A DNA stretch of 14,387 nucleotides from Clostridia bacterium (GTDB lineage: Bacteria > Bacillota > Clostridia > Christensenellales > CAG-1252), in the NCBI GenBank assembly GCA_009928745.1, contig SACC01000013.1, positions 1 through 14,387 of the forward strand, read 5' to 3'. A program made the translations under genes and the position numbers. Of the stretch, positions 7,500 to 14,284 are shown in pieces (positions within the stretch are counted from its first letter, which is position 1; each line of letters opens with the position of its first letter). The notes below the pieces were generated by a model. The model saw only the letters and a list, made by a program, of their open reading frames with translations. It made no database searches and was not told where the DNA came from.

Positions 7500-7565
7500 C
7501 CCCATTTTGTTTGTTGCAGTAGCTACGAACAAGCATAAAATGTCAGGTTAACGCCTGACATTTTT
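7401..7565 (+). ncRNA. Tandem structured RNA, copy 2
   Basis: Repeat of copy 1 at a 193-nt period. The first 99 nt (7401-7499) match 7208-7306 apart from one inserted A at 7441 and a small change in the T/A-rich linker. P1 (GAATGC 7410-7415 with GCATTC 7424-7429; outer ACC with GGT only) and P2 (7442-7482) therefore have the same loops. P3 differs in sequence but still pairs: TTGTTTG (7507-7513) with CGAACAA (7526-7532), with loop core TGCAGTAGC retained. The terminator stem is AAAATGTCAGG (7537-7547) with CCTGACATTTT (7554-7564), then T and A/T-rich sequence. No good promoter is visible in the 26 nt between the copies, so transcription could come from read-through or from a non-SigA promoter. 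Its outer P1 helix is shorter than in copy 1 because the 5' flank differs. Confidence 0.6.
7537..7565 (+). terminator. Intrinsic terminator of RNA copy 2
   Basis: Perfect 11-bp stem with the 6-nt loop TTAACG, followed by a T5 run (7561-7565). The opposite strand also shows a T4 run after the same hairpin, so it may stop the convergent ferritin-like/peptide transcript too. Confidence 0.78.
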
Positions 7566-7575
7566 ATAATAAGTT

Positions 7576-7606
7576 TTGCGAACATCTCCCAACAAGATTG
7601 TCGCAA
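7576..7606 (-). repeat. Hairpin behind the peptide gene
   Basis: TTGCGA (7576-7581) pairs with TCGCAA (7601-7606) and inner ATCT with AGAT around CCCAACA, interrupted by a 2x2 internal loop. It lies 19 nt past the peptide stop on the - strand. There is no T-run directly behind it, so it is a poor terminator by itself; it could protect the 3' end or act with the hairpin at 7537-7564. Confidence 0.35.
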
Positions 7607-7624
7607 GTTAGCATTTAGTAGCGC

Positions 7625-7729
7625 TTATTTTAGTCCGAACATCATAAGAAATGTATTGATAACAGCAAGAAACATTGCCGCTATAGTTGAGAAAATAGCG
7701 TTGATAATAATCTGAATTGCCATGAACAT
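7625..7729 (-). CDS. 34-residue hydrophobic peptide
   Basis: Short reading frame starting ATG at 7729 and ending TAA at 7625. A perfect SD, GGAGG, lies at 7741-7737 with a 7-nt spacer. The peptide begins MFMAIQIIIN and ends MMFGLK; almost the whole length is hydrophobic (Ile, Phe, Met, Ala, Val, Leu) with a single lysine at the C-terminus, so one membrane-spanning helix is likely. The start lies 18 nt behind the stop of the ferritin-like gene, so the two are probably one transcript. I recognise no family. Candidates are a membrane accessory peptide for the ferritin-like protein or a type I toxin-like peptide. A second in-frame ATG two codons downstream gives a 32-residue form. Confidence 0.62.
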   Translation of the reverse strand: MFMAIQIIINAIFSTIAAMFLAVINTFLMMFGLK

Positions 7730-7747
7730 TGATTATCCTCCAAAGAG

Positions 7748-8257
7748 TTATTTCCAAAAAGTTACATAATCCAGTAATGCCTTAAAAGTAACAATGTGAA
7801 TTTCTTCATCTAATATTATTCTCTCTAATACTGCTTTTATGCTAGGATTACTTAACTTTGATATTGTTTCCCTATAATGCATTATTGCCGCTTGTTCAAT
7901 TTTTATATTATGTACAAGCATATCCCGTATATTTCGCGTATAATTTACATAACTGCCATTCCACCAACCGTTACGCGCTCCAATTACCGGATTACCGCCG
8001 AGCTGTACAATCATTAACCCGAGTTTTTCGTGATGCGTCATCTCGGATATTGCAATTTCCTCAAAAATATGCCCCAGCGTTTCGTCCATCGGCTCAATAA
8101 TGTAGGTTTGGAAAGAATATGTAAAAATAGCAGTAGTTTCGCTATCTTTTGCGGCGTAATCTTCCTGAAGCAGCATTGCCTCTTTCAAATTGGGATGTTC
8201 AATTACCGCTTCCGGCCATTCTGCATCGCTGCGAACTAACAATTTTGAAAAATCCAT
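7748..8257 (-). CDS. Ferritin-like di-iron protein
   Basis: A 169-residue protein with the four-helix ferritin-like metal-site pattern: E40 on helix 1, E72-x-x-H75 on helix 2, E121 on helix 3 and E151-x-x-H154 on helix 4. That set is what bacterioferritin, rubrerythrin and manganese-catalase relatives use to bind two metal ions. No rubredoxin Cys motif is present, so it is not a classical rubrerythrin, and it is shorter than manganese catalases. It is probably soluble and cytoplasmic, in peroxide handling or metal storage; the reaction is inferred from the fold only. A GAGGTGAT SD (8268-8261) supports the start. Promoter and dyad lie just upstream, and the hydrophobic peptide gene follows 18 nt after the stop. 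Confidence 0.8.
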   Translation of the reverse strand: MDFSKLLVRSDAEWPEAVIEHPNLKEAMLLQEDYAAKDSETTAIFTYSFQTYIIEPMDETLGHIFEEIAISEMTHHEKLGLMIVQLGGNPVIGARNGWWNGSYVNYTRNIRDMLVHNIKIEQAAIMHYRETISKLSNPSIKAVLERIILDEEIHIVTFKALLDYVTFWK

Positions 8258-8283
8258 ATAATCACCTCATAATAATTTATCCC

Positions 8284-8313
8284 ATTATATGAGAATCAAC
8301 ATTTTTAAGTGAA
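8284..8313 (-). promoter_or_regulatory. Promoter of the ferritin-like/peptide operon
   Basis: On the - strand, TTCACT (8313-8308), an 18-nt spacer and a perfect TATAAT (8289-8284). The start would be near 8277, leaving a leader of about 20 nt that contains the SD. Confidence 0.6.
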
Positions 8314-8323
8314 GAATACTTAA
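8305..8323. promoter_or_regulatory. Operator-like dyad at the -35 of the ferritin-like promoter
   Basis: TTAAGT (8305-8310), 7 nt, then ACTTAA (8318-8323): a perfect 6-bp inverted repeat that covers the predicted -35. It does not match the PerR, Fur, Zur or MntR consensus as I know them. A repressor acting here would block the -35. Confidence 0.4.
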
Positions 8324-8367
8324 CCGAATGTAAAACCCGACATTTAATAAAAATTAGCGGCGAGCAA

Positions 8368-8465
8368 ACGGTTTTGGCACAGCAGAAAAATGCTGCCATC
8401 GTCAATAATAGTAAATTGTGTGATAATTTCCTTTACTATCTAATGATAGAGTTAGACAATTTTTT
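8368..8465. repeat. Inverted repeats in the divergent intergenic region
   Basis: Two structures lie between the divergent genes. The first pairs CAGCA (8380-8384) with TGCTG (8391-8395), with GG/CC and ACG/CGT flanking pairs. The second pairs AAATTGT (8413-8419) with ACAATTT (8456-8462) around an inner CTATC/GATAG hairpin (8436-8449), then a T-run to 8465. Either could be a regulatory site. The second resembles a weak + terminator but no + gene lies just before it. Confidence 0.3.
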
Positions 8466-8478
8466 AGGTAAAATAGTA

Positions 8479-8507
8479 TTGCCAAGTAAGTATAATAATG
8501 ATATAAT
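8479..8507 (+). promoter_or_regulatory. SigA-type promoter of the surface-protein operon
   Basis: TTGCCA (8479-8484), a 17-nt spacer and a perfect TATAAT (8502-8507). The start is expected near 8514, giving a leader of about 21 nt that carries the SD GAGGTGA (8524-8530). Confidence 0.72.
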
Positions 8508-8534
8508 ATAATAACTTATGGGCGAGGTGAATTT

Positions 8535-11500
8535 ATGACACTTAGGCAGGGTAAGGGAATATTTTTTTTACCTCTATTAATGATTATTGGGATTTTGCTA
8601 ATCTTTGTTCCTAGTATTACCACCGCACATGCAGTGGAAGCTGTAATTGATTTTGATGCCGGCAATCGTTCTAACGATTACGGAGAATTTTTTTGGTTTG
8701 ATGCGACAGTACGCGGAGATGGTAGATTGCAGTATAGGGGAGAGATTAACGGAACTATATTTTCCAAAAGCGATACAGGGAACTATTATCTTGTTTTTGA
8801 GCCATACGGTATAATCTCCGGCGGAATTATGACAAAACTTACCGATAATAACGGTAAAATTACCGCTCCTCCTGGCACATATACATTAAGCGGAAGTCCC
8901 TCTTATTATTTGTCAAATGATTATGCGGATATACTGAATTCGGAAGGCACAAAGATTTATGATAAAATAAAATTTAATCCTAGATATACCTATACTATTA
9001 ATCCAAGACCCGTTACTGTTAATGTAGATGATACTAATAATACTATACGCTATTATGGCGGTCCGACTATCGACCTTGATTACACTATTGTATCGGGCAA
9101 TATGGTCAATGATGACATCTTAACTGTTGAGTTCTCATCAGAGGGTAATGCGCAAATTGTTAATATCGGAGCATACGACATATTCATGGACAGTTTCAGC
9201 GTTATCAATGGCGGCATTGATAAAACACATTATTATTCGGTTGTCTATCAAGCAACCGGACGCCCCTTACTTGATGTGGAAAAATATGTAATTGTAGCGG
9301 AGGGCGTAGGAGACTTGGTTGATGTATATCGTTATGACGGTGACCATACAGCGGTACTTAACAGTCTCTATGAGGAGATTCCGGGAATTAATGAAGAAAC
9401 AGTGCGGATATATTACACTTTGGACGAAGCGAGTATTGTGAGAGTAAATGGCGCTTTGCCGGTTAGCGCGCCTCAAGAGGCTTACCCGACAATAGTAAAT
9501 GTTGAGAAAGTGGAAGTATACAGTCAAGAGGGACTTCTTGTTGACCATAAGGAAAATTACGAAATAAATTCCCTTGCCAACAATACTCGACTAATTGTTA
9601 ACAAACGAGATATAGTTTTATATTCGGGAGAGGGTGAACCCCTAGAAGACGGTGTTTATATTAATCCTTCTATAATTACCGAAATATACGGTTACACCTT
9701 TGAAGAGCTTTTTGACCGTGACATAGAAGTGCTCGGAGAAAATATAAATTTTGCTTTTAACTTTACAGAATATTACGAATTGCCTGAAGTGGGATTGCAT
9801 TCCCTTACACTTGTCACTGCCGATAATCCTTGGTACAATATTGAGCTTGACGAGAGTTTTTGTTTCGTTATTAATAAATATACTCTTCTTTTGTTTGAAT
9901 ATTTAAGCGGAGAAGGGGAAGTAAGATATATTGATGTTGAGTACGGCGTGGGGCTCCCGCAGTATTCTTCCACAGTAACCGTTAGTGAGGCTTTTGAACA
10001 AATAAGTTTTACTCTCAATAGCAGTGTCGACGAAAATAGCGCGCCCGGAGTACATGACTTCACATCATATATTGACAATCGCAATTTTATAATAGATTAC
10101 ACGAACGTAAAGATTTTGGTTGCGCTCAAACCGCTCACCGTATCGGTCGTTTCCCAAAGACCGACGGGCGTTGAGTACGGCGATGAATATTCGATTGTAC
10201 TTGTAGGCGCGGTAGACGCAAGGCATACGGACTTTATTACCTCTTATTGCGTAGGCGCAACCTACACAGAGGCAAGCGCTGTTTTGGGTCTGCCTTTTGC
10301 CGCGGGCGCATACAAGATACGCTGCGCAATAGACAATGAAGCGCTAGACTTTTATTCGCTAGGAGAATTGGGCTATGTCGATGTTTCTTTCAATATTGCA
10401 AAGCGCAATATTATTGTAAGGTATGATCTTAACCAGTCAACTAAAGAATATAACAGCGAAGTTAGCATAGAAGATTTAGGCGTGTTAAGCAACTATTATG
10501 AAGCTAATCTTTTACAGGCTGGTTTGATTAACGGAGACATATTGAGCGGGAACATTACTTGCTCGGGACTAGCTAAGACTGCGGCGGCAGGGGGTTATGT
10601 AGTCAATGTAAGCGCCCTGAATAACAATAATTATACTATTGTCGGCGGCGTAAAAGTGTATTTTGGCGGTGCTGAGACGCCCTCCCTTACAGTAACCAAG
10701 TTGAGAGCGCAAAATCTGCCTGTTTTTCTAGCAGCGATTGCGAGCGTTGATTCTACATCCGTTACGCTTAATAATATTTCTATTAATGGGACCGCAGTAG
10801 GCGCTTTTACAATAAGCTCTGACGGTGGCAATAATTATGCCAGCTATAAGACAAGTAATACATTTACCGGACTAATTCCAGGCAAAAGATACTATTTTAA
10901 GGTAAGAATAAAATCCGACTCGAATATAGAACAGGGCGCGGAGAGTCAGCCTATCAGCCAAGTAATACCTTTGCTTACTCCTACTGTAAAGTCAACGGCT
11001 TACTCAACTGATTCCTTAACGGTGGAATTGAATGGCTATTCGTACACAGGTATGACATATTCGTATCAATACCGCCTTAATGCGGGAGACTGGAGAAGCA
11101 GCGGTGTATTTGACGATTTGCAGCCGGGGACTAGATACCAGATTAGATATAAGTGCACTAGTTCAGACAGCGCCGAAAGTCCTGCAGGAAGTTTATATCT
11201 GTGGACGGCAAATGTTGCTCCCGTAATTATTGAAGAAGAGCTGTCGCTAGTGCTTGAGGCAACCCGTATATTCATTGAGGGATTAGAGGAGACATACGAA
11301 TATAGGATAGCGCTAAGGACGGAGAATCCAGAGGAAATGAGTTTTTCAGGATGGGTAACATTGAGCGATTTTACCGATTTGGAAGACGAGTCCACATATG
11401 TTATTGAAGTAAGGGTTAAAGCATCACAATTTAACGGTAATGTCGCAGGCGAAATAACGAGCTTAACTTTATCTACGCCCGCAATTGTAATAGTAGAAAT

Positions 11501-11627
11501 ACCAATTCATTATGAAGGCATTATGGCATATGTCGGCGATTATTATCTTGCAGGCTTGCTAGCCTTTATGTTCTTAATGATGATTATATTTATTACAGGA
11601 TTTGCCAAAAAAATTAAAATAGTATAG
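8535..11627 (+). CDS. Secreted/surface protein with MBG-like and FN3-like repeats and C-terminal membrane anchor
   Basis: A 1030-residue exported protein. The signal peptide covers residues 1-33, with a long hydrophobic core and a likely AHA cleavage site before VEA. The middle is built of beta-rich Ig-like modules: MBG-type segments at about 150-235 (INPRPVTVNV) and 635-710 (TKEYNSEV ... NYTIVGG), with related modules between. Three fibronectin type III-like modules follow at about 718-810, 813-900 and 903-985, each ending in the typical strand motif (FTGLIPGKRYYFKV, FDDLQPGTRYQIRY, FTDLEDESTYVIEV). A membrane helix (about 1003-1022) and the basic tail KKIKIV close the protein; there is no LPXTG sorting motif. 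A role in adhesion or binding at the cell surface is inferred from the modules; no ligand or enzyme site is visible. It is the first gene of a two-gene operon, 12 nt before the next. Confidence 0.83.
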   Translation: MTLRQGKGIFFLPLLMIIGILLIFVPSITTAHAVEAVIDFDAGNRSNDYGEFFWFDATVRGDGRLQYRGEINGTIFSKSDTGNYYLVFEPYGIISGGIMTKLTDNNGKITAPPGTYTLSGSPSYYLSNDYADILNSEGTKIYDKIKFNPRYTYTINPRPVTVNVDDTNNTIRYYGGPTIDLDYTIVSGNMVNDDILTVEFSSEGNAQIVNIGAYDIFMDSFSVINGGIDKTHYYSVVYQATGRPLLDVEKYVIVAEGVGDLVDVYRYDGDHTAVLNSLYEEIPGINEETVRIYYTLDEASIVRVNGALPVSAPQEAYPTIVNVEKVEVYSQEGLLVDHKENYEINSLANNTRLIVNKRDIVLYSGEGEPLEDGVYINPSIITEIYGYTFEELFDRDIEVLGENINFAFNFTEYYELPEVGLHSLTLVTADNPWYNIELDESFCFVINKYTLLLFEYLSGEGEVRYIDVEYGVGLPQYSSTVTVSEAFEQISFTLNSSVDENSAPGVHDFTSYIDNRNFIIDYTNVKILVALKPLTVSVVSQRPTGVEYGDEYSIVLVGAVDARHTDFITSYCVGATYTEASAVLGLPFAAGAYKIRCAIDNEALDFYSLGELGYVDVSFNIAKRNIIVRYDLNQSTKEYNSEVSIEDLGVLSNYYEANLLQAGLINGDILSGNITCSGLAKTAAAGGYVVNVSALNNNNYTIVGGVKVYFGGAETPSLTVTKLRAQNLPVFLAAIASVDSTSVTLNNISINGTAVGAFTISSDGGNNYASYKTSNTFTGLIPGKRYYFKVRIKSDSNIEQGAESQPISQVIPLLTPTVKSTAYSTDSLTVELNGYSYTGMTYSYQYRLNAGDWRSSGVFDDLQPGTRYQIRYKCTSSDSAESPAGSLYLWTANVAPVIIEEELSLVLEATRIFIEGLEETYEYRIALRTENPEEMSFSGWVTLSDFTDLEDESTYVIEVRVKASQFNGNVAGEITSLTLSTPAIVIVEIPIHYEGIMAYVGDYYLAGLLAFMFLMMIIFITGFAKKIKIV

Positions 11628-11639
11628 CGGAGGAACGTT

Positions 11640-13049
11640 ATGTATATATTGTCTGATATCACAGATATCTTTACCAATTTTGATATAAACAAAATATTTA
11701 CCACACTGAGCATTGAGCAGATTATCGCTTTCGGAGCCGTTGTTGTGTTCTCGGTACTTGCAGGACTTTTCCTTGGCGGAATATGTTTTTATCTTTCCGG
11801 AGTGCGTAAAGGTAAAAAGCTTGTAAGGTTCAAGAAAACGATTATTCCGACTGCTGCAGACGAGGCATATTACACTACCGAAGAAGATTCGCTTGACAAA
11901 ATCTTTGACTCTGACGAATTAAACAGCGCGCTTATTACTACAAAACCTGACAACGCAATCTTTGGGTCGGAAAACGTACAGCCCATTTTTGACGAGGTTG
12001 ATCTTGTTGTTCTGTTTGATGATACTGTTGAGCAAAAAGATAATTTGGTCGATGAGAGCAAAGTGCGTCCGCAGGCTGCAAGCCTTGTACTTGATGATGA
12101 TAACTTTATGCGTATCAGAGCCGAAAGAAAAGCAAAGGTGCCTGTGCTTACGCGTGAAGAGGTGTTGAGCTATGTAACCAGCCTTTCAGGATATGGCAAT
12201 GTAATTATTTCAAGAAGAAAAGATTTTAAGCCTTACGATAGATGTTATCTGGGCGATTGCACTTTCCTCATTGTGCTTGAAAGAAAAGAAGCAATCAAGC
12301 TAATTATCAGGTTGCACCCTAAGAGCGTTGCCGCGCTTCAGGCGAAAGCCCCCGGGCATGTCGAGAAATTCGAGGCGCTTGGTAATGACTGGTACAGCTG
12401 GGTTGTCAGTGACATTGAGAACAATAATATTGTCGTCGCTACCTCTATTAATATGGCATACAAGTACGTCAGTAATGTGGAATACGAAAAGAACGCAAAC
12501 GGCGAATTTGTGCTCCACAATGCAGAGCTGGCGAGCACCAAGGAAGACCTTATTTCTGCCGTTATACGAGAGTACAAAGTGGAAAAAGACGAGGTTTTTG
12601 TCAGTATTTCGGATATGCTCAACGAAAAATATCATCTCGATTATTTTAGCAAGAGCGAGATATGCAAGTTTGCAAGAACTATCAAGGGTTTGGTCCCTGC
12701 TTCCGCTCAAGACAGACCGGGATATCGTCCCGCTACTCTCAAAGCCGGCGAAAGAATTTACTCAATAGTATTCGAAAAGTCGGGTATTGTTAAGATTATT
12801 TTCCGCGCAGACGAGGAGTATGTAGAGCATCTCAAGATTATTCATCCTTATGTTACAGAGTCACCGTATCCCGCATCGAGAGACTGGACTTGGTACAGCG
12901 CGATTATTGATGATACCTTTACCGAAGATAGTGTAAAATCAATGCTTATCGAAAGCTTTAATCATGTTGCTAAAATTCATCTGTTGGATAAACCAAAAGA
13001 AGGCGCAAATATTGCAAATATGAATATAAAATCCAAGAAAAGGCGCTAA
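11640..13049 (+). CDS. Membrane-anchored protein with two YjbR/MmcQ-like domains
   Basis: A 469-residue protein with one membrane helix (about 28-53) followed by the basic stretch RKGKK, so the large C-terminal part should be cytoplasmic. An acidic linker (about 65-160) follows. Two related domains come next, at about 165-276 and 330-450. Each has a strand pattern of the type LERKEAIKLIIRL or FEKSGIVKIIFRA, an aromatic motif (NDWYSWVV and RDWTWYSAII) and a closing helix with a (S/N)-x-x-x-(A/V) end. That matches the small YjbR/MmcQ fold, whose function is poorly known. Domain 2 looks like a diverged duplicate of domain 1. An SD, GGAGG at 11629-11633 with a 6-nt spacer, supports the start. Co-transcription with the surface protein suggests that the two work together across the membrane. 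The fold assignment is inference from pattern, not a search. Confidence 0.72.
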   Translation: MYILSDITDIFTNFDINKIFTTLSIEQIIAFGAVVVFSVLAGLFLGGICFYLSGVRKGKKLVRFKKTIIPTAADEAYYTTEEDSLDKIFDSDELNSALITTKPDNAIFGSENVQPIFDEVDLVVLFDDTVEQKDNLVDESKVRPQAASLVLDDDNFMRIRAERKAKVPVLTREEVLSYVTSLSGYGNVIISRRKDFKPYDRCYLGDCTFLIVLERKEAIKLIIRLHPKSVAALQAKAPGHVEKFEALGNDWYSWVVSDIENNNIVVATSINMAYKYVSNVEYEKNANGEFVLHNAELASTKEDLISAVIREYKVEKDEVFVSISDMLNEKYHLDYFSKSEICKFARTIKGLVPASAQDRPGYRPATLKAGERIYSIVFEKSGIVKIIFRADEEYVEHLKIIHPYVTESPYPASRDWTWYSAIIDDTFTEDSVKSMLIESFNHVAKIHLLDKPKEGANIANMNIKSKKRR

Positions 13050-13068
13050 TAATAGTTTTAATAAATTG

Positions 13069-13098
13069 TCGGCAAGCAATATGTTTGCCGATTTTTTT
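13069..13098 (+). terminator. Intrinsic terminator of the surface-protein operon
   Basis: TCGGCAA (13069-13075) pairs with TTGCCGA (13085-13091), followed by T7 (13092-13098). It lies 20 nt after the stop codon. The reverse strand has only a short T-run behind it, so it is mainly a + terminator. Confidence 0.88.
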
Positions 13099-13234
13099 AT
13101 TAGCATTTAACTTTTGCTGACAGACAAAACTCTTGAATATTTGTAGAGTCGTTATTAAAAATTCCATTTATTGGTAATATATTCAGTAATTCTTTAGCTA
13201 ATATATATGTTACTTTTAGTTATTTTTGCGCAAT

Positions 13235-14089
13235 TCATTTCTTTTTCAGTTTTTTACGCGGGATTATCTCAAGCATTGGCGTTGCTTGCTGAATTTTTAC
13301 TGCGAACTCCTTTTCCGGAAGATATTTTTCGCCGTCCACACAAAACGGATAGGGTTCTTCAAGGGTAACTGTTAATCGGGAATAAGGCAGAAATGTAATA
13401 TACTTGCCGCGTATATTTTTACGGAGTCCGATAAAAAATACACGGAAAAAAGAAAAGAATAAAAGTATTTTCCCCCAAAATCCATTGCTTTCGGGACTTC
13501 TTATTAATAATAGATGAGCGTTCAAGCTGTCCTCGTTATATAGATGGTTAAAGGGAAAATAAAAACAATGCTTGGATTTTACAAGCATAATAAGAGTATA
13601 TGCATCTTCAAAAACCTGATCTCCGGTGCTGATTTTTGCTTTAATTCTGTGTATGTTGAATTCTTTCAGCGCTTCGGCAAAATATGCCAGCGACTTAAAA
13701 TACTTTTTGTGGCGTATGTTCGTTTTGTAGCCGATCGGAGTAAATGAACCGCAGGCGGCAACATAACAAAACGCTTTTTCATTAAGACTGCCTACAATTG
13801 TATGCATATGATGGGCGCTGCCTTTTGAGTTGCGCGCGCGATCATTGACCGTGCCGTAGGGAAAGTAGAGAACATCAATTTTTTTGCGCAATATTTTTTG
13901 CAGAATAGTGCTTAACGTACCGTCGCCGCCAAAAATTGCCAAAGCGTCGTAGTTATCATAATCAATTTCTTTTTCCAGATAGTCAAAGGTTAACATATAG
14001 TCATTACCAAGATACGCCGTAATCCTGTCTTCTCTTATGCGGCTTGCTCTGCCGCTTTTTTTATTGATAATAACCAAACACTTTTTCAT
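13235..14089 (-). CDS. Diacylglycerol/lipid kinase family protein (DAGK catalytic domain)
   Basis: A 284-residue kinase of the DgkB/YegS type. Members phosphorylate diacylglycerol or related lipids with ATP and help recycle lipid head-group products at the membrane. Visible motifs: IINKKSGR (about 7-14), the nucleotide-binding GGDGT loop (54-58), P-x-GT-x-ND (P77 to D83), and a C-terminal VDGE element in the second domain. One hydrophobic stretch near residues 205-220 (LLFFSFFRVFFIGL) may help membrane contact. No good SD precedes the ATG, although the N-terminal strand MKKCLVIIN is exactly where the family begins, so the start is kept. The substrate cannot be fixed; sphingosine-kinase-like activity is an alternative. 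It converges on the surface-protein operon, with no clear terminator of its own in the 136 nt between. Confidence 0.9.
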   Translation of the reverse strand: MKKCLVIINKKSGRASRIREDRITAYLGNDYMLTFDYLEKEIDYDNYDALAIFGGDGTLSTILQKILRKKIDVLYFPYGTVNDRARNSKGSAHHMHTIVGSLNEKAFCYVAACGSFTPIGYKTNIRHKKYFKSLAYFAEALKEFNIHRIKAKISTGDQVFEDAYTLIMLVKSKHCFYFPFNHLYNEDSLNAHLLLIRSPESNGFWGKILLFFSFFRVFFIGLRKNIRGKYITFLPYSRLTVTLEEPYPFCVDGEKYLPEKEFAVKIQQATPMLEIIPRKKLKKK

Positions 14090-14116
14090 ATATATATTAT
14101 TGCCAATTACCTATAC

Positions 14117-14146
14117 AATATATTAATTCTCCCAACGATATGTTAA
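14117..14146 (-). promoter_or_regulatory. Likely promoter of the lipid kinase gene
   Basis: On the - strand, TTAACA (14146-14141), an 18-nt spacer and TATATT (14122-14117), each one mismatch from consensus. The start would be near 14110, about 21 nt before the ATG. Confidence 0.5.
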
Positions 14147-14204
14147 GGAATAATATTATTGGATGGTTATCAAATCGAAAGCGGCAGTAATTATCGAGAT
14201 AAAA

Positions 14205-14260
14205 AATGCCGTCTGGTTGATTTATCCTAACATAAGGATGTAATCAACTTAGACGGCATT
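14205..14260 (-). terminator. Long terminator hairpin for the gene at the right edge
   Basis: AATGCCGTCT (14205-14214) pairs perfectly with AGACGGCATT (14251-14260). Inside, GTTGATT pairs with AATCAAC and ATCC with GGAT, separated by small bulges. On the - strand the hairpin runs into T6 (14206-14201), the layout of an intrinsic terminator, 24 nt past the stop at 14285. Confidence 0.8.
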
Positions 14261-14284
14261 CTAAAAGTTAATAAAAAGTATTTA

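Noticed and set aside
7202..7565. Riboswitch or CRISPR-like reading of the tandem repeats
   Set aside because: No + gene follows within about 1 kb, each copy ends in its own terminator, and two long structured repeats without short unique spacers do not make a CRISPR array.
7858..8239. Two + strand frames (80 and 69 codons) opposite the ferritin-like gene
   Set aside because: Both lack an SD and motifs, and the - strand frame has a complete ferritin metal-ligand set.
12300..12710. Antisense frame of 136 codons opposite the YjbR-like gene
   Set aside because: It lies wholly over a well-supported coding region with an SD and domain pattern on the + strand and shows no recognisable motif.
12970..13167. 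A - strand frame of 65 codons across the terminator at 13069-13098
   Set aside because: It has no SD, runs through the terminator hairpin and overlaps the end of the YjbR-like gene; no family resemblance.
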